A stretch of 36,292 nucleotides of DNA from an uncultured Pelagibacteraceae bacterium (lineage in GTDB: Bacteria; Pseudomonadota; Alphaproteobacteria; Pelagibacterales; Pelagibacteraceae). The notes beneath the pieces were generated by a model that was given only the letters and a program-made list of their open reading frames with translations, did not search any database and was not told where the DNA came from. The position numbers and the translations under genes are program-made. Within the stretch, counting starts at the first letter, position 1, and each line of letters begins with the position of its first letter. The stretch spans positions 1-36,292 of the forward strand of contig CABZLO010000009.1 of the NCBI GenBank assembly GCA_902526595.1, given 5' to 3'. Shown here one piece after another: positions 1 to 7,342 of this stretch.

Positions 1-174
1 GTGATCTAAATACTCTTGCTGAATATTATTAGCAACTAGTAATGAATTATATATTATTACGGTTTCTTGATCTGGTACAGCTGTCCAATGTTGTGCAGTA
101 ATTTGAAAATAGCAGATTACAATAAAATAAGTTATAACAAAAAAATTCAAAAAATAATCTTTGCTATATGTCAT
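1..174 (-). CDS. Membrane protein N-terminus, possibly GT39/ArnT-like glycosyltransferase (partial)
   Basis: Only the first 58 codons are present; the gene runs off the left edge. The start ATG is at 172-174, two bases after the stop of the upstream glycosyltransferase gene, so the two are very likely co-transcribed. Residues about 8-26 form one hydrophobic segment. After it comes a stretch reading QHWTAVPDQE, then a tyrosine/asparagine-rich helix, then EYLDH at the cut end. This resembles the first transmembrane helix and first periplasmic loop of polytopic GT-C mannosyl/arabinosyltransferases, which carry an acidic residue in that loop and often a D-H/P pair after a short helix. Partnership with a DPM-like GT2 enzyme, which would make the lipid-linked sugar donor, fits that reading. 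Family assignment is an inference from a short fragment. Confidence 0.55.
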   Translation of the reverse strand, partial: MTYSKDYFLNFFVITYFIVICYFQITAQHWTAVPDQETVIIYNSLLVANNIQQEYLDH

Positions 175-176
175 GA

Positions 177-851
177 TTATTTTTTTTTATTGAAATAACT
201 ATCAATCAAAAAATATAAAATGCTAAATCCATCCCTAAACTCATTTACTTTTTTAAAACCTGCTATTCTTGGTCTTTCTTTACTGGGAAAGTCAGTATAT
301 TTCATTTTATTTCTTTCAGCTTTTATAGGAATTTCAACACAAATGTTAAAATTCTTTGATTTTAAACCTAATTGCTTAAATGATGAAGTTTTTCCAAGAA
401 CATAAGTGTATAAAATATCTGATATCTGTAAGGAAAAAAATATCTTACCAATTAAAGTGAAGCAAAAATTTCCTATCTTTGTCAATAAAGTATCATCGTC
501 ACTCCCAGCATTTTTTCTATAACGTGATGCAAAAATAAAATCAGAATTCTCACAAAGATCTATCATTGGCTTTAGATCTTTGGGTTGAAATGAGCCATCA
601 GCATTAAATATACACAAATATTCGGTATTTATTACCTCTACGCCCTCTATTAAAGCGGATCCATAACCATAATTTTTTTGTTTTACTATTCTTAAATTAA
701 AATTTTTTATTGATTCAATTGTTTCATGATCACTTTCCTCTAAAACTACCACTATATTAAGATCATAATCTTTTAATTCCTCTAAAACCGTAGGTAATGA
801 ATCTGCCTCAAATTTAGCAGGAATTAATAAAGTTAAATTTTTTAAATCCAT
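177..851 (-). CDS. Glycosyltransferase family 2 (dolichyl-phosphate-mannose-synthase-like)
   Basis: This is a 224-residue GT-A fold enzyme. The N-terminus reads LTLLIPAKFEADSLPTVLEE, the usual nucleotide-sugar-binding start of family 2. A YGYGSAL segment (about 61-67) matches the G-x-G-x-A region of polyprenyl-phosphate glycosyltransferases. The DxD-like metal site is N-A-D-G at residues 83-86, and a conserved S-R-Y-R follows at about 109-112. No transmembrane pair is obvious at the C-terminus, so this is the short cytosolic type. The likely reaction is transfer of a sugar from a nucleotide donor to a polyprenyl phosphate. The downstream membrane protein 2 bases away could be the GT-C enzyme that uses the product. 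Sugar identity cannot be read from the sequence. Confidence 0.85.
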   Translation of the reverse strand: MDLKNLTLLIPAKFEADSLPTVLEELKDYDLNIVVVLEESDHETIESIKNFNLRIVKQKNYGYGSALIEGVEVINTEYLCIFNADGSFQPKDLKPMIDLCENSDFIFASRYRKNAGSDDDTLLTKIGNFCFTLIGKIFFSLQISDILYTYVLGKTSSFKQLGLKSKNFNICVEIPIKAERNKMKYTDFPSKERPRIAGFKKVNEFRDGFSILYFLIDSYFNKKK

Positions 852-933
852 AAGATAGTATTAAATTTATAAGTCTTTAATTTCAACTAATAAGTGTTTT
901 AGAATTTTACAAGAATCGCCTAAATTAAATTGT

Positions 934-972
934 GAGGTGATGGAGGGAGACTGAAATCACCTCTTTTTTTTT
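934..972 (+). terminator. Intrinsic-terminator-like hairpin upstream of the DUF2061 gene
   Basis: Perfect 8-bp stem gaggtgat (934-941) / atcacctc (956-963) with a 14-nt loop, followed by nine T residues (964-972) on the plus strand. It lies 40 bases before the DUF2061 start and 83 bases from the divergent glycosyltransferase start. No gene ends on the plus strand upstream of it. It is therefore either the 3' end of a small RNA transcribed from about 860-930 or a leader attenuator of the DUF2061 gene. The loop contains GGAGGG, a Shine-Dalgarno-like sequence. Confidence 0.6.
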
Positions 973-1012
973 GTTAGATTTATAAATTCTATTTTTCCTA
1001 TATACCTAATTA

Positions 1013-1213
1013 ATGGCAGATAAAAAAATAAGATCGGTTGCAAAAACTTTTTCTTGGAGACTTTTTATTTTTATTTATTGGATAATATTTGGCTACATTT
1101 ATACCGGTACATTTGTGGGAGCTGGAATATTAGGAGTAGGATCAATTATTCCACTTTTTTTTTATTATTTTCACGAGAGGATATGGAATAAAGTTAAATG
1201 GGGTACCAATTAA
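1013..1213 (+). CDS. DUF2061 family small membrane protein
   Basis: A 66-residue protein with the DUF2061 signature: a basic N-terminus (KKIRSVAKTFSWR), two hydrophobic segments (about 16-31 and 33-51) separated by a short Gly-rich turn, and the closing motif YYFHERIWNKVKWG. In other bacteria members of this family often occur beside sulfate-assimilation genes, and some are fused to them; their function is unknown. Here a TauE/SafE-family permease is three genes away, a loose sulfur link. The stop codon overlaps the stop of the convergent malonyl-CoA decarboxylase gene by 3-4 bases. No clear Shine-Dalgarno sequence precedes the ATG. Confidence 0.85.
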   Translation: MADKKIRSVAKTFSWRLFIFIYWIIFGYIYTGTFVGAGILGVGSIIPLFFYYFHERIWNKVKWGTN

Positions 1214-2523
1214 ATAAACTTTTTCAGTTTGTCTGAGATTATTACTTTTTTATTATTGATGTAGTCTTCATGATTTTTTTCAATATTCTTAAGTTCATAC
1301 AGGTAATTTACCATAACTCCAAAAGATCTATTAAAACCAACCTCTGATACATTGGCATTTATATTTATATCTTCAATACTGGCTCCATTCCCTAAATGAA
1401 ATCTTGTTACATCGTTGACAGGTAATTGCTTATGATTTTTTTCATTTATCAAATAATGAGCAACAATTTTTAAAATAGCATCCTTATTAGATAAAATCCT
1501 TGTATCACCAATTTTTAAATCTGGAGATTTTAAGAAAGATATATTTTCAAGTGGAATATTTCCTAGAATATTTTTTATTTTATTGTCCTCTAAATATGAA
1601 AACCAATCTCTAAAACCTGGAATAGGTGATAAGGTTCCAAAGTGTTTTATATCAGGTAATTCTTCTTGAATTTCATAAACAACTCTTTTAATTAAAAAAT
1701 TTCCTAAAGTAACCCTTGACAAACCTTCTTGACAGTTACTGATTGAATAGAATGTTGCGGTGTCATATTTTTTATTCCTCAATGTTTGTGGCTTAGTAAT
1801 TTCTTGGATTGACTTACCTAGACCATTTGTAAGTGCCACTTGAACAAATATTATTGGTTCATCCTCAAGTGCTGGATGAAAATATGAAAAAAATCTTCTA
1901 TCTTCTCCTAGTCTTCTCTTAAGTTCATCCATGTCTTTAATTTTATGAACTCTTTCATATTTCATAATTTTTTCTAAAACTGCTGCTTTACTATCCCAGG
2001 TGATTTTAGCCAATCTTAAAAATCCAGGATTAAACCAAGATTTAAATAATTCTCGTAAATCATCATCTAAAGGCTTTAATTCTGGATCCTCTTGTAAAAC
2101 TTTTATTAAATCCTCTCTTAATGAAACTATAGTAGAAATACCATTCGGGGCCATATTCATCCTTCTGAACAATTCTCTTCTCTTTCCCTCAGATACAATA
2201 AATAATTTAAATAAATTTTTGTCATTCTGTGTTTTTTGATAAATTTCAATAGCTTCTGAAACTTTGGTATGACTAGGTTTAAATTTTTCATTAATTTTCT
2301 TAAAGAAAGCTAGTTTATTCTCAGGTGTAAGGCTTTGATAAAGATCTGTCACATCTCTTGCAACTGTGATACCAAAAGCTGCACCCTTGTTGGAAATTAA
2401 GTCATCACATAAAGACAATATTGTATCTAAATCATTTCTTTTAAGCTCTTTTTTCTTAAATAGCTTTTGACCAACATCGGCGATAGATGAAATTATATCT
2501 TTTAATTTAAATATGTTTTTCAT
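1210..2523 (-). CDS. Malonyl-CoA decarboxylase (MCD family)
   Basis: A 437-residue protein that decarboxylates malonyl-CoA to acetyl-CoA and CO2. The N-terminal half is the helical domain of the family. The C-terminal catalytic domain, related to GNAT acetyltransferases, carries the recognisable blocks FFSYFHPALEDEPIIFVQVAL (about 211-231), FYSIS-x4-GL with the candidate catalytic Ser260/Ser262, and RFHLGNGA with His376, the counterpart of the catalytic His of the human enzyme. It closes with a GVMVNYLY segment. Length is normal for bacterial MatA-type enzymes. It is the last gene of the operon headed by the TRAP transporter and starts 2 bases after the TauE-like gene stops. In Sinorhizobium, TRAP plus MCD is a malonate-use combination (matPQMAB). 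No malonyl-CoA synthetase is present here; the divergent CoA-transferase could replace it. Confidence 0.93.
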   Translation of the reverse strand: MKNIFKLKDIISSIADVGQKLFKKKELKRNDLDTILSLCDDLISNKGAAFGITVARDVTDLYQSLTPENKLAFFKKINEKFKPSHTKVSEAIEIYQKTQNDKNLFKLFIVSEGKRRELFRRMNMAPNGISTIVSLREDLIKVLQEDPELKPLDDDLRELFKSWFNPGFLRLAKITWDSKAAVLEKIMKYERVHKIKDMDELKRRLGEDRRFFSYFHPALEDEPIIFVQVALTNGLGKSIQEITKPQTLRNKKYDTATFYSISNCQEGLSRVTLGNFLIKRVVYEIQEELPDIKHFGTLSPIPGFRDWFSYLEDNKIKNILGNIPLENISFLKSPDLKIGDTRILSNKDAILKIVAHYLINEKNHKQLPVNDVTRFHLGNGASIEDININANVSEVGFNRSFGVMVNYLYELKNIEKNHEDYINNKKVIISDKLKKFI

Positions 2524-2525
2524 AA

Positions 2526-3362
2526 TTAACTTATACTTAAATATTCATAAAAGGATCTAATTGAAACAATTAATAAAAATATCCCAAAAATCTTGCTTAA
2601 TAGGCTTTTATTAATTTTATACACTGCTCTAGCACCTAGTCGTGCCATAAACATCGTCACAGGTACAAACACAATAAACCCTAATAAATTTATATATCCA
2701 AAACTAAAAGGAGTATTAATGTTGTTAACTACTTTTCCCCCAATAATCATTGTAGTTGTTCCAGTAACAGCAATTAAAATGCCCACTGCAGCGGCAGTCC
2801 CTATGGATTTTCTAATATCATAACCAAAAGTTCTCATAAAAGGAACCATCAAAGATCCGCCACCTATCCCAAGTGGAACTGAAATAAATCCTATTAAAAT
2901 TCCTGAAATATTTTTGACTAAATCAGATATTTTTTTTGGATTTTCTAAAAGCTTTTCTCTAATAAAAATAAAAAATAAACCAACAATAAATGCAAAAATT
3001 GAAAAAAATAATACTAAGGCTGGTGTTTTTAAATTAACTGCTAAAAATGTTCCAGCTATTACCCCAAATAAGATAAAAATACCAAATGATTTAACCATCT
3101 TAAAATCTACAGCATCATATTCCATATGTGTTTTTGTAGAAATTATTGAGGTGGGTATTATGATTGCCAAGGATGTTCCAACTGAAAGATGCATTCTTGT
3201 TACAATGTCAAAATCTAAAACTGAGAAAGCATAATATAAGGCTGGAACCATTATTATTCCTCCACCAACACCCAATAAACCTGCCATAAAACCAGCTACT
3301 GCAGCAGCAATAGCTAACACGACTAATAGATTTATAATTTCATTAATATTTGAGATATCCAT
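2526..3362 (-). CDS. TauE/SafE (TSUP) family anion permease
   Basis: A 278-residue polytopic membrane protein with the two internally repeated signatures of the family. These are AGFMAGLLGVGGGIIMVPAL (about 23-42) in the first half and GFISVPLGIGGGSLMVPFM (about 158-176) in the second. About eight membrane spans are visible. Family members export sulfite, sulfoacetate or related anions, and some import organic anions. The start codon overlaps the dusA stop (TAATG) and the next gene begins 2 bases after its own stop, so it is translationally coupled in the TRAP/MCD operon. It could export an anion produced by the pathway or, with the taurine-type genes at the far end of the window, sulfite. 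The substrate is not readable from sequence. Confidence 0.88.
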   Translation of the reverse strand: MDISNINEIINLLVVLAIAAAVAGFMAGLLGVGGGIIMVPALYYAFSVLDFDIVTRMHLSVGTSLAIIIPTSIISTKTHMEYDAVDFKMVKSFGIFILFGVIAGTFLAVNLKTPALVLFFSIFAFIVGLFFIFIREKLLENPKKISDLVKNISGILIGFISVPLGIGGGSLMVPFMRTFGYDIRKSIGTAAAVGILIAVTGTTTMIIGGKVVNNINTPFSFGYINLLGFIVFVPVTMFMARLGARAVYKINKSLLSKIFGIFLLIVSIRSFYEYLSIS

Positions 3363-4366
3363 TATATATTTGCCTGATTGGCTTTTTCATTATTTTGAAC
3401 AATTGACATAATATTTTTTGTTTTTTGAAAATCAGACTCACGAGCCATCAAATTGTCACTTAAATATCTTTTCCATTTTTTCGATCCTATTTGGCCATGG
3501 TACAAACCTACAGTGTGTCTCATTATATGATTAACTTTAGTTCCTAATTTAATCTCTTTACCTACATACTCTAAAAGTTGCTCAGCAACCTGCTCTCGAG
3601 TAGGATTAACTTCTGTGTTAAAAATTTCTTTTTCGATTTCGACTAAAGAGTATGGGTTTTGATATATAGATCTTCCAATCATTACTCCATCACACTGATT
3701 TAAATGATTATTAATTTCATCTATTTTAGAAATACCTCCATTTATAATTATTTCTAAATCTGGGTTTTGTTTTTTAATTTCGTAAACCATATTGTAATTA
3801 AGTTTTGGAATATTTAAATTTTGCTTTGGAGAAAGTCCTGTTAACATTGCCTTTCTAGCGTGTAAAATGAATGTTTTTGTACCCACATCTCTCATTTTGT
3901 GTACAAAATTATTTAAATAATCAAAGCTTTCTACATCATCAAATCCAATTCTAGTTTTAGCAGTAACTGGAATTTTACATGAATTAACCATCGCACTTAT
4001 GCATTCGGCCACAAGGTCAGGCTCTTTCATTAAACAAGCGCCAAACATATTTTTTTGAACCTTTTTACTAGGACAACCCAAGTTAATATTAATTTCATCA
4101 TATCCCATACCCTCTGCAATCTTTGCAACTTCAGCTAGTTCCTCTTTATTTGATCCACCAACCTGTAATGCTAGTGGCTTCTCTTCAGGACTATAAGATA
4201 AGATTTTTTTTCTATCCCCATGTATTGCAGATTTTGTTGCAACCATTTCAGTATAAAGCATCACGTTTTTACTCATTAATCTTAAGAAAAAACGATCATG
4301 TCTATCTGTGCAATCCATCATTGGAGCAACTGAAATTTTTCTATTAATTTTATTATTAATATCCAA
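3362..4366 (-). CDS. dusA: tRNA-dihydrouridine(20/20a) synthase DusA
   Basis: A 334-residue flavin-dependent reductase that converts uridines in the tRNA D-loop to dihydrouridine. DusA rather than DusB/C is indicated by ISVAPMMDCTDRH (11-23), LYTEMVATKSAIHGD, LALQVGGS, the GCPSKKVQKNMFGACLM block with the catalytic Cys111, and the late block NHIMRHTVGLYHGQIGSKKWKRYLS. The usual MDWTD is MDCTD here. The start lies inside the end of dctM (11-base overlap) and the stop overlaps the TauE start by one base. A tRNA-modification gene in the middle of a transporter/catabolic operon is odd. It probably reflects genome compaction rather than shared function. Confidence 0.94.
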   Translation of the reverse strand: MDINNKINRKISVAPMMDCTDRHDRFFLRLMSKNVMLYTEMVATKSAIHGDRKKILSYSPEEKPLALQVGGSNKEELAEVAKIAEGMGYDEININLGCPSKKVQKNMFGACLMKEPDLVAECISAMVNSCKIPVTAKTRIGFDDVESFDYLNNFVHKMRDVGTKTFILHARKAMLTGLSPKQNLNIPKLNYNMVYEIKKQNPDLEIIINGGISKIDEINNHLNQCDGVMIGRSIYQNPYSLVEIEKEIFNTEVNPTREQVAEQLLEYVGKEIKLGTKVNHIMRHTVGLYHGQIGSKKWKRYLSDNLMARESDFQKTKNIMSIVQNNEKANQANI

Positions 4367-5687
4367 GAGGTTTACCCATTATTTTATCAGGAAGCCATGT
4401 AACTATTTCTGGGAAGATACATAAAATTAAAATTGCTAATGCCATTATGATCATAAATGGTATAGAGCCTTTTAAAATTTCTGACAAACTTACATCTGGG
4501 GTAATGCCTTTTATTATATAAAGATTTAATCCAACAGGTGGAGTTATTAATCCTATCTCCATATTAATAGTAAATACAATAGCAAACCAGTAAGGATCAA
4601 ACCCTAATGTAGTAATCACTGGTAATAATATAGCAGAAGTCATTACAATAACTGCTACTGGAGGTAAAAAGAAACCAGCTATTAAAAGAAATATATTTAT
4701 TAAAAGAAATACAACCCATTTGTTAGAACTTAGTTCAACCATGCTCTGGGCCAAAGACTGAGTTACGTAAAGTTGTGAAAGTGTAAATGCAAAAAGATAA
4801 GAAGCTGCAATGATAAACATTATCATAACACTTTCTTTCATTGAAACTTTGACGATATTCCATATTTTTTTTGGCTGGTAAATTTTATAAACAATGGCAA
4901 TCAATACAAAAACTAAGAATGCCCCAACACCTGATGCTTCAGATGGAGTAGCAACGCCTCCATACAACACATACAAGACACCTGCTATAATAGCTAGAAA
5001 TGGAAGAACTCTAGGTAACACTTCGAGTTTTTCTCTCAAGGTAGGAGGTGTTCTGTTCTTTAAAGCCTTGGCCGAATCTTTATCAATAAAATAACTGTGT
5101 ATAAGAGCCCATATGGCAAACATACCTGCTAGCATAAATCCTGGAACTAAACCACATAAGAACAGCCTACCAATTGAAGTACCTGTTGCAATTCCATAAA
5201 CTATTAAAACTATACTTGGAGGAATTAAAACTCCTAATGTGCCACCTGCAGCAATAGTACCAGTAGCAATTTGATCAGAGTAACCTCTTTTTCTCATCTC
5301 AGGTATTCCCATTGTTCCAATTGCAGCACATGTAGCTGGACTAGATCCGCTCAAAGCTGCAAAAATAGAACAAGCACCTATGTTAGAAATAACTAGGCCT
5401 CCTGGAAGTCTCCAAAGCCACCTATCTAAGCCAGTGTATAAATCTTTTCCCGCCGGAGAGTTGGCTACAGCCATTCCCATTAAAATAAACATTGGGATCG
5501 AAAGTAAAACAAATGAATTTAGACCTGCATAAAAAGTTTCTGCAAAAACGTCTAGCATTTGAAACCCTTCAAATGATACTAAAAGAACAATCGATACAAA
5601 ACTTAAACCAAATGCAATTGGAATTCCTGAAAAAAGAACTATTAGAGTAAAAACTGCAACAATTATAGCTATTATTAATGGGTCCAT
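4356..5687 (-). CDS. dctM: TRAP transporter large membrane subunit (DctM family)
   Basis: A 443-residue, roughly 12-13 span permease that forms the transport channel of a sodium-driven TRAP system. Family signatures include FVLLSIPMFILMGMAVANS (about 59-77), GGLVISNIGACSIFAALSGSSPATCAAIGTMGIPEM and GTLGVLIPPSIVLIVYG. The C-terminal half has GFFLPPVAVIVMTSAILLPV and MEIGLITPPVGLNLYIIKGI. All are intact and the length is normal. It starts 4 bases after dctQ stops and overlaps dusA by 11 bases. Confidence 0.95.
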   Translation of the reverse strand: MDPLIIAIIVAVFTLIVLFSGIPIAFGLSFVSIVLLVSFEGFQMLDVFAETFYAGLNSFVLLSIPMFILMGMAVANSPAGKDLYTGLDRWLWRLPGGLVISNIGACSIFAALSGSSPATCAAIGTMGIPEMRKRGYSDQIATGTIAAGGTLGVLIPPSIVLIVYGIATGTSIGRLFLCGLVPGFMLAGMFAIWALIHSYFIDKDSAKALKNRTPPTLREKLEVLPRVLPFLAIIAGVLYVLYGGVATPSEASGVGAFLVFVLIAIVYKIYQPKKIWNIVKVSMKESVMIMFIIAASYLFAFTLSQLYVTQSLAQSMVELSSNKWVVFLLINIFLLIAGFFLPPVAVIVMTSAILLPVITTLGFDPYWFAIVFTINMEIGLITPPVGLNLYIIKGITPDVSLSEILKGSIPFMIIMALAILILCIFPEIVTWLPDKIMGKPLGY

Positions 5688-5691
5688 TTAT

Positions 5692-6180
5692 TTAGTCTGC
5701 CTCGTCAGTTAACTTAATAATTTCCGCAATGTACTGAAGTATCATTAAAATAGCTCCAATCATCATTGATGAGTAAGGTATCCAAAGTGGAGGATCCCAA
5801 ACTGTCCCAGTTGAGTAATTTTTAGTAAATGCTTCTTCAACCATTAGGAAACCAAAATAAAATAAAATTAAAAAAAATAATAAACTTAATAACGATGTAA
5901 AAATTTTTAATCTTAGAATGTTTTTTGAAGACAAAAAATCATATATCCACTCCATACTAACATGTGCTTTTTCACTTAAAACATAAGCACTACCAATGAA
6001 AGTAGATGCAACTAATAACATTGTTACTAGCTCAGTTTGCCATGTAATTGCTCGTTGAAAAAAATATCTTTCGAATACTAATTCGACAATTACTAGAATT
6101 GATAGAATTAGAGCCAGAACAGCAAATGCTCCACAAGCTTTGGCTGTAAAATCACAGAATTTTAAATATTTATTTTTCAT
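5692..6180 (-). CDS. dctQ: TRAP transporter small membrane subunit (DctQ family)
   Basis: A 162-residue protein with four hydrophobic segments (about 14-36, 49-67, 90-110 and 132-152), the expected DctQ topology, and the conserved WQTE element near residue 43. In related families this subunit pairs with DctM and helps dock the binding protein. Its ATG directly follows the U-run of the hairpin that separates it from dctP. The only Shine-Dalgarno-like sequence (AGGGG) is inside the 3' arm of that hairpin, so translation of dctQM may depend on the hairpin opening or on read-through. Confidence 0.92.
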   Translation of the reverse strand: MKNKYLKFCDFTAKACGAFAVLALILSILVIVELVFERYFFQRAITWQTELVTMLLVASTFIGSAYVLSEKAHVSMEWIYDFLSSKNILRLKIFTSLLSLLFFLILFYFGFLMVEEAFTKNYSTGTVWDPPLWIPYSSMMIGAILMILQYIAEIIKLTDEAD

Positions 6181-6218
6181 AAAAAAAAACCCCTACTTAT
6201 TTTAGATAAATAGGGGTT
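6181..6218 (-). terminator. Intercistronic terminator between dctP and dctQ
   Basis: Read on the minus strand, the stem is AACCCCTA (6218-6211) / TAGGGGTT (6195-6188). One mismatch and a further 4-bp A/T stem enclose a 5-nt loop. An unbroken run of nine U residues (6189-6181) follows and abuts the dctQ ATG. This is a strong Rho-independent terminator structure placed between the binding-protein gene and the membrane subunits. Partial termination here would give excess binding protein, the usual stoichiometry of TRAP systems. Confidence 0.85.
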
Positions 6219-6232
6219 CTTTATATATTACT

Positions 6233-7243
6233 TTATTTAACTGCCAAAGCCATTTCCATTAGTTTATCTCCACCTGGAACTTTTTCAGCAAAAGCTTTAT
6301 GAGAAGATTTCTTTGCAATCTCTACCCATGCAGCATGATCTTTCTCGTCCATGTAGACTAATTTAACGCCTGCAGCTTTATATGCATCCTCAAACTTTTT
6401 ATCCAAATTCTCTACTTGAGCTGTCATATATTTTTCAGCTACTTTACCAGCAGCCATAAGTGCTTTTTGTTGTTTTGAATTTAAAGCATCATATGATTTT
6501 TTAGACATTAGAATTGGTTCATACATAAACCATAATCCAAATTTTCCTGGAGGTGTTGCACAAGTTACTTGCTCATAAATTTTATAACTTACAAAACTTC
6601 CTGAACTAGTATTTGCACCTGTTAAGACACCTGTTTGAAGACCAGTATAAATTTCAGATGAAGGCATACTTTGAATACCTGCACCAGCTGCTTCTAACAT
6701 TTGGTTAAACGCTTTTCCAGCAGCTCTCATAACTTGTCCTTTTGCATCACTAGGATTTTTAATACATTGAGACTTTGAAGCAAATCCGCCACCTAACCAA
6801 GCATCTGATAAAACTACAACACCTGCATCATTTATAATTCTTTTAATTTCAGTCATCATAGGACCTTTATTAAATCTTAATGCGTGATCATGATTTTTTA
6901 CAGTTCCTGGCATTAAAGTTGCATCAAATTCTGGATGGAATTTAGAAGCATACGCTAAAGGAAATGCAGAAATATCCAATTGACCAGTTGTCATTGGTTT
7001 CCACTGTTCTTTTGGTTTATATAAAGATTTAGCTGGGTAGATTCTTATATCTATTCCAACATTAGCTTTTTTAACCTCATCTGCAATTATTTGAACCATT
7101 TCGTGTCTTGGATCAAATGAACCGTCAGCTCTTGGAGTTCCTGGCCATTGGTGACTTGCTTTTAAAGTTACGGCATAAGCAGAACCAATTAATGTGAACG
7201 CAAGAATAAACGAAGTTAAATATAAAGATATTTTTTTTAACAT
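6233..7243 (-). CDS. dctP: TRAP transporter substrate-binding protein (DctP family)
   Basis: A 336-residue periplasmic receptor. A signal peptide covers about residues 1-24 (KK, a hydrophobic core, then GSAYA cleavage). The mature part has the DctP fold elements: LKASHQWPGTPRADGS at the start, MTTGQLDISAFPLAYAS, WLGGGFASKS, a GQVMRAAGKAF segment with the Arg that binds the ligand carboxylate in characterised members, and PSSEIYTGLQTGVLTGANTS. A strong RBS (AGGGAG, 7250-7255) lies 6 bases before the ATG, and a good promoter lies upstream. It is the first gene of the operon ending in malonyl-CoA decarboxylase, which suggests a short dicarboxylate ligand such as malonate. That is inference from context. 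Confidence 0.94.
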   Translation of the reverse strand: MLKKISLYLTSFILAFTLIGSAYAVTLKASHQWPGTPRADGSFDPRHEMVQIIADEVKKANVGIDIRIYPAKSLYKPKEQWKPMTTGQLDISAFPLAYASKFHPEFDATLMPGTVKNHDHALRFNKGPMMTEIKRIINDAGVVVLSDAWLGGGFASKSQCIKNPSDAKGQVMRAAGKAFNQMLEAAGAGIQSMPSSEIYTGLQTGVLTGANTSSGSFVSYKIYEQVTCATPPGKFGLWFMYEPILMSKKSYDALNSKQQKALMAAGKVAEKYMTAQVENLDKKFEDAYKAAGVKLVYMDEKDHAAWVEIAKKSSHKAFAEKVPGGDKLMEMALAVK

Positions 7244-7278
7244 TTAATTCTCCCTCTATTGTTATTTGTGATAGTAGT

Positions 7279-7307
7279 ATTAAAATGAAGATATCGTTAA
7301 GAGTCAA
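7279..7307 (-). promoter_or_regulatory. Sigma70-type promoter of the dctPQM operon
   Basis: On the minus strand TTGACT (7307-7302) and TTTAAT (7284-7279) are separated by exactly 17 bases. Transcription would start near 7272, giving an approximately 28-nt leader that contains the AGGGAG ribosome site. It is the best-looking promoter in the window. Confidence 0.65.
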
Positions 7308-7313
7308 GTTAAC
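7296..7313. promoter_or_regulatory. Possible operator overlapping the dctP -35 box
   Basis: The perfect inverted repeat GTTAA-N8-TTAAC spans the -35 hexamer of the dctP promoter in the 99-bp region shared with the divergent CoA-transferase gene. Position and symmetry suit a dimeric repressor controlling both directions. No regulator gene is in the window, and the repeat is short in an AT-rich background. Confidence 0.35.
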
Positions 7314-7342
7314 AAAAAACGCAGTTAAATTTAATAATAATT

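Noticed and set aside
7125-7307. Small minus-strand frame overlapping the dctP start
   Set aside because: It lies across the dctP signal peptide in another frame and over the dctP promoter. It has no recognisable product.
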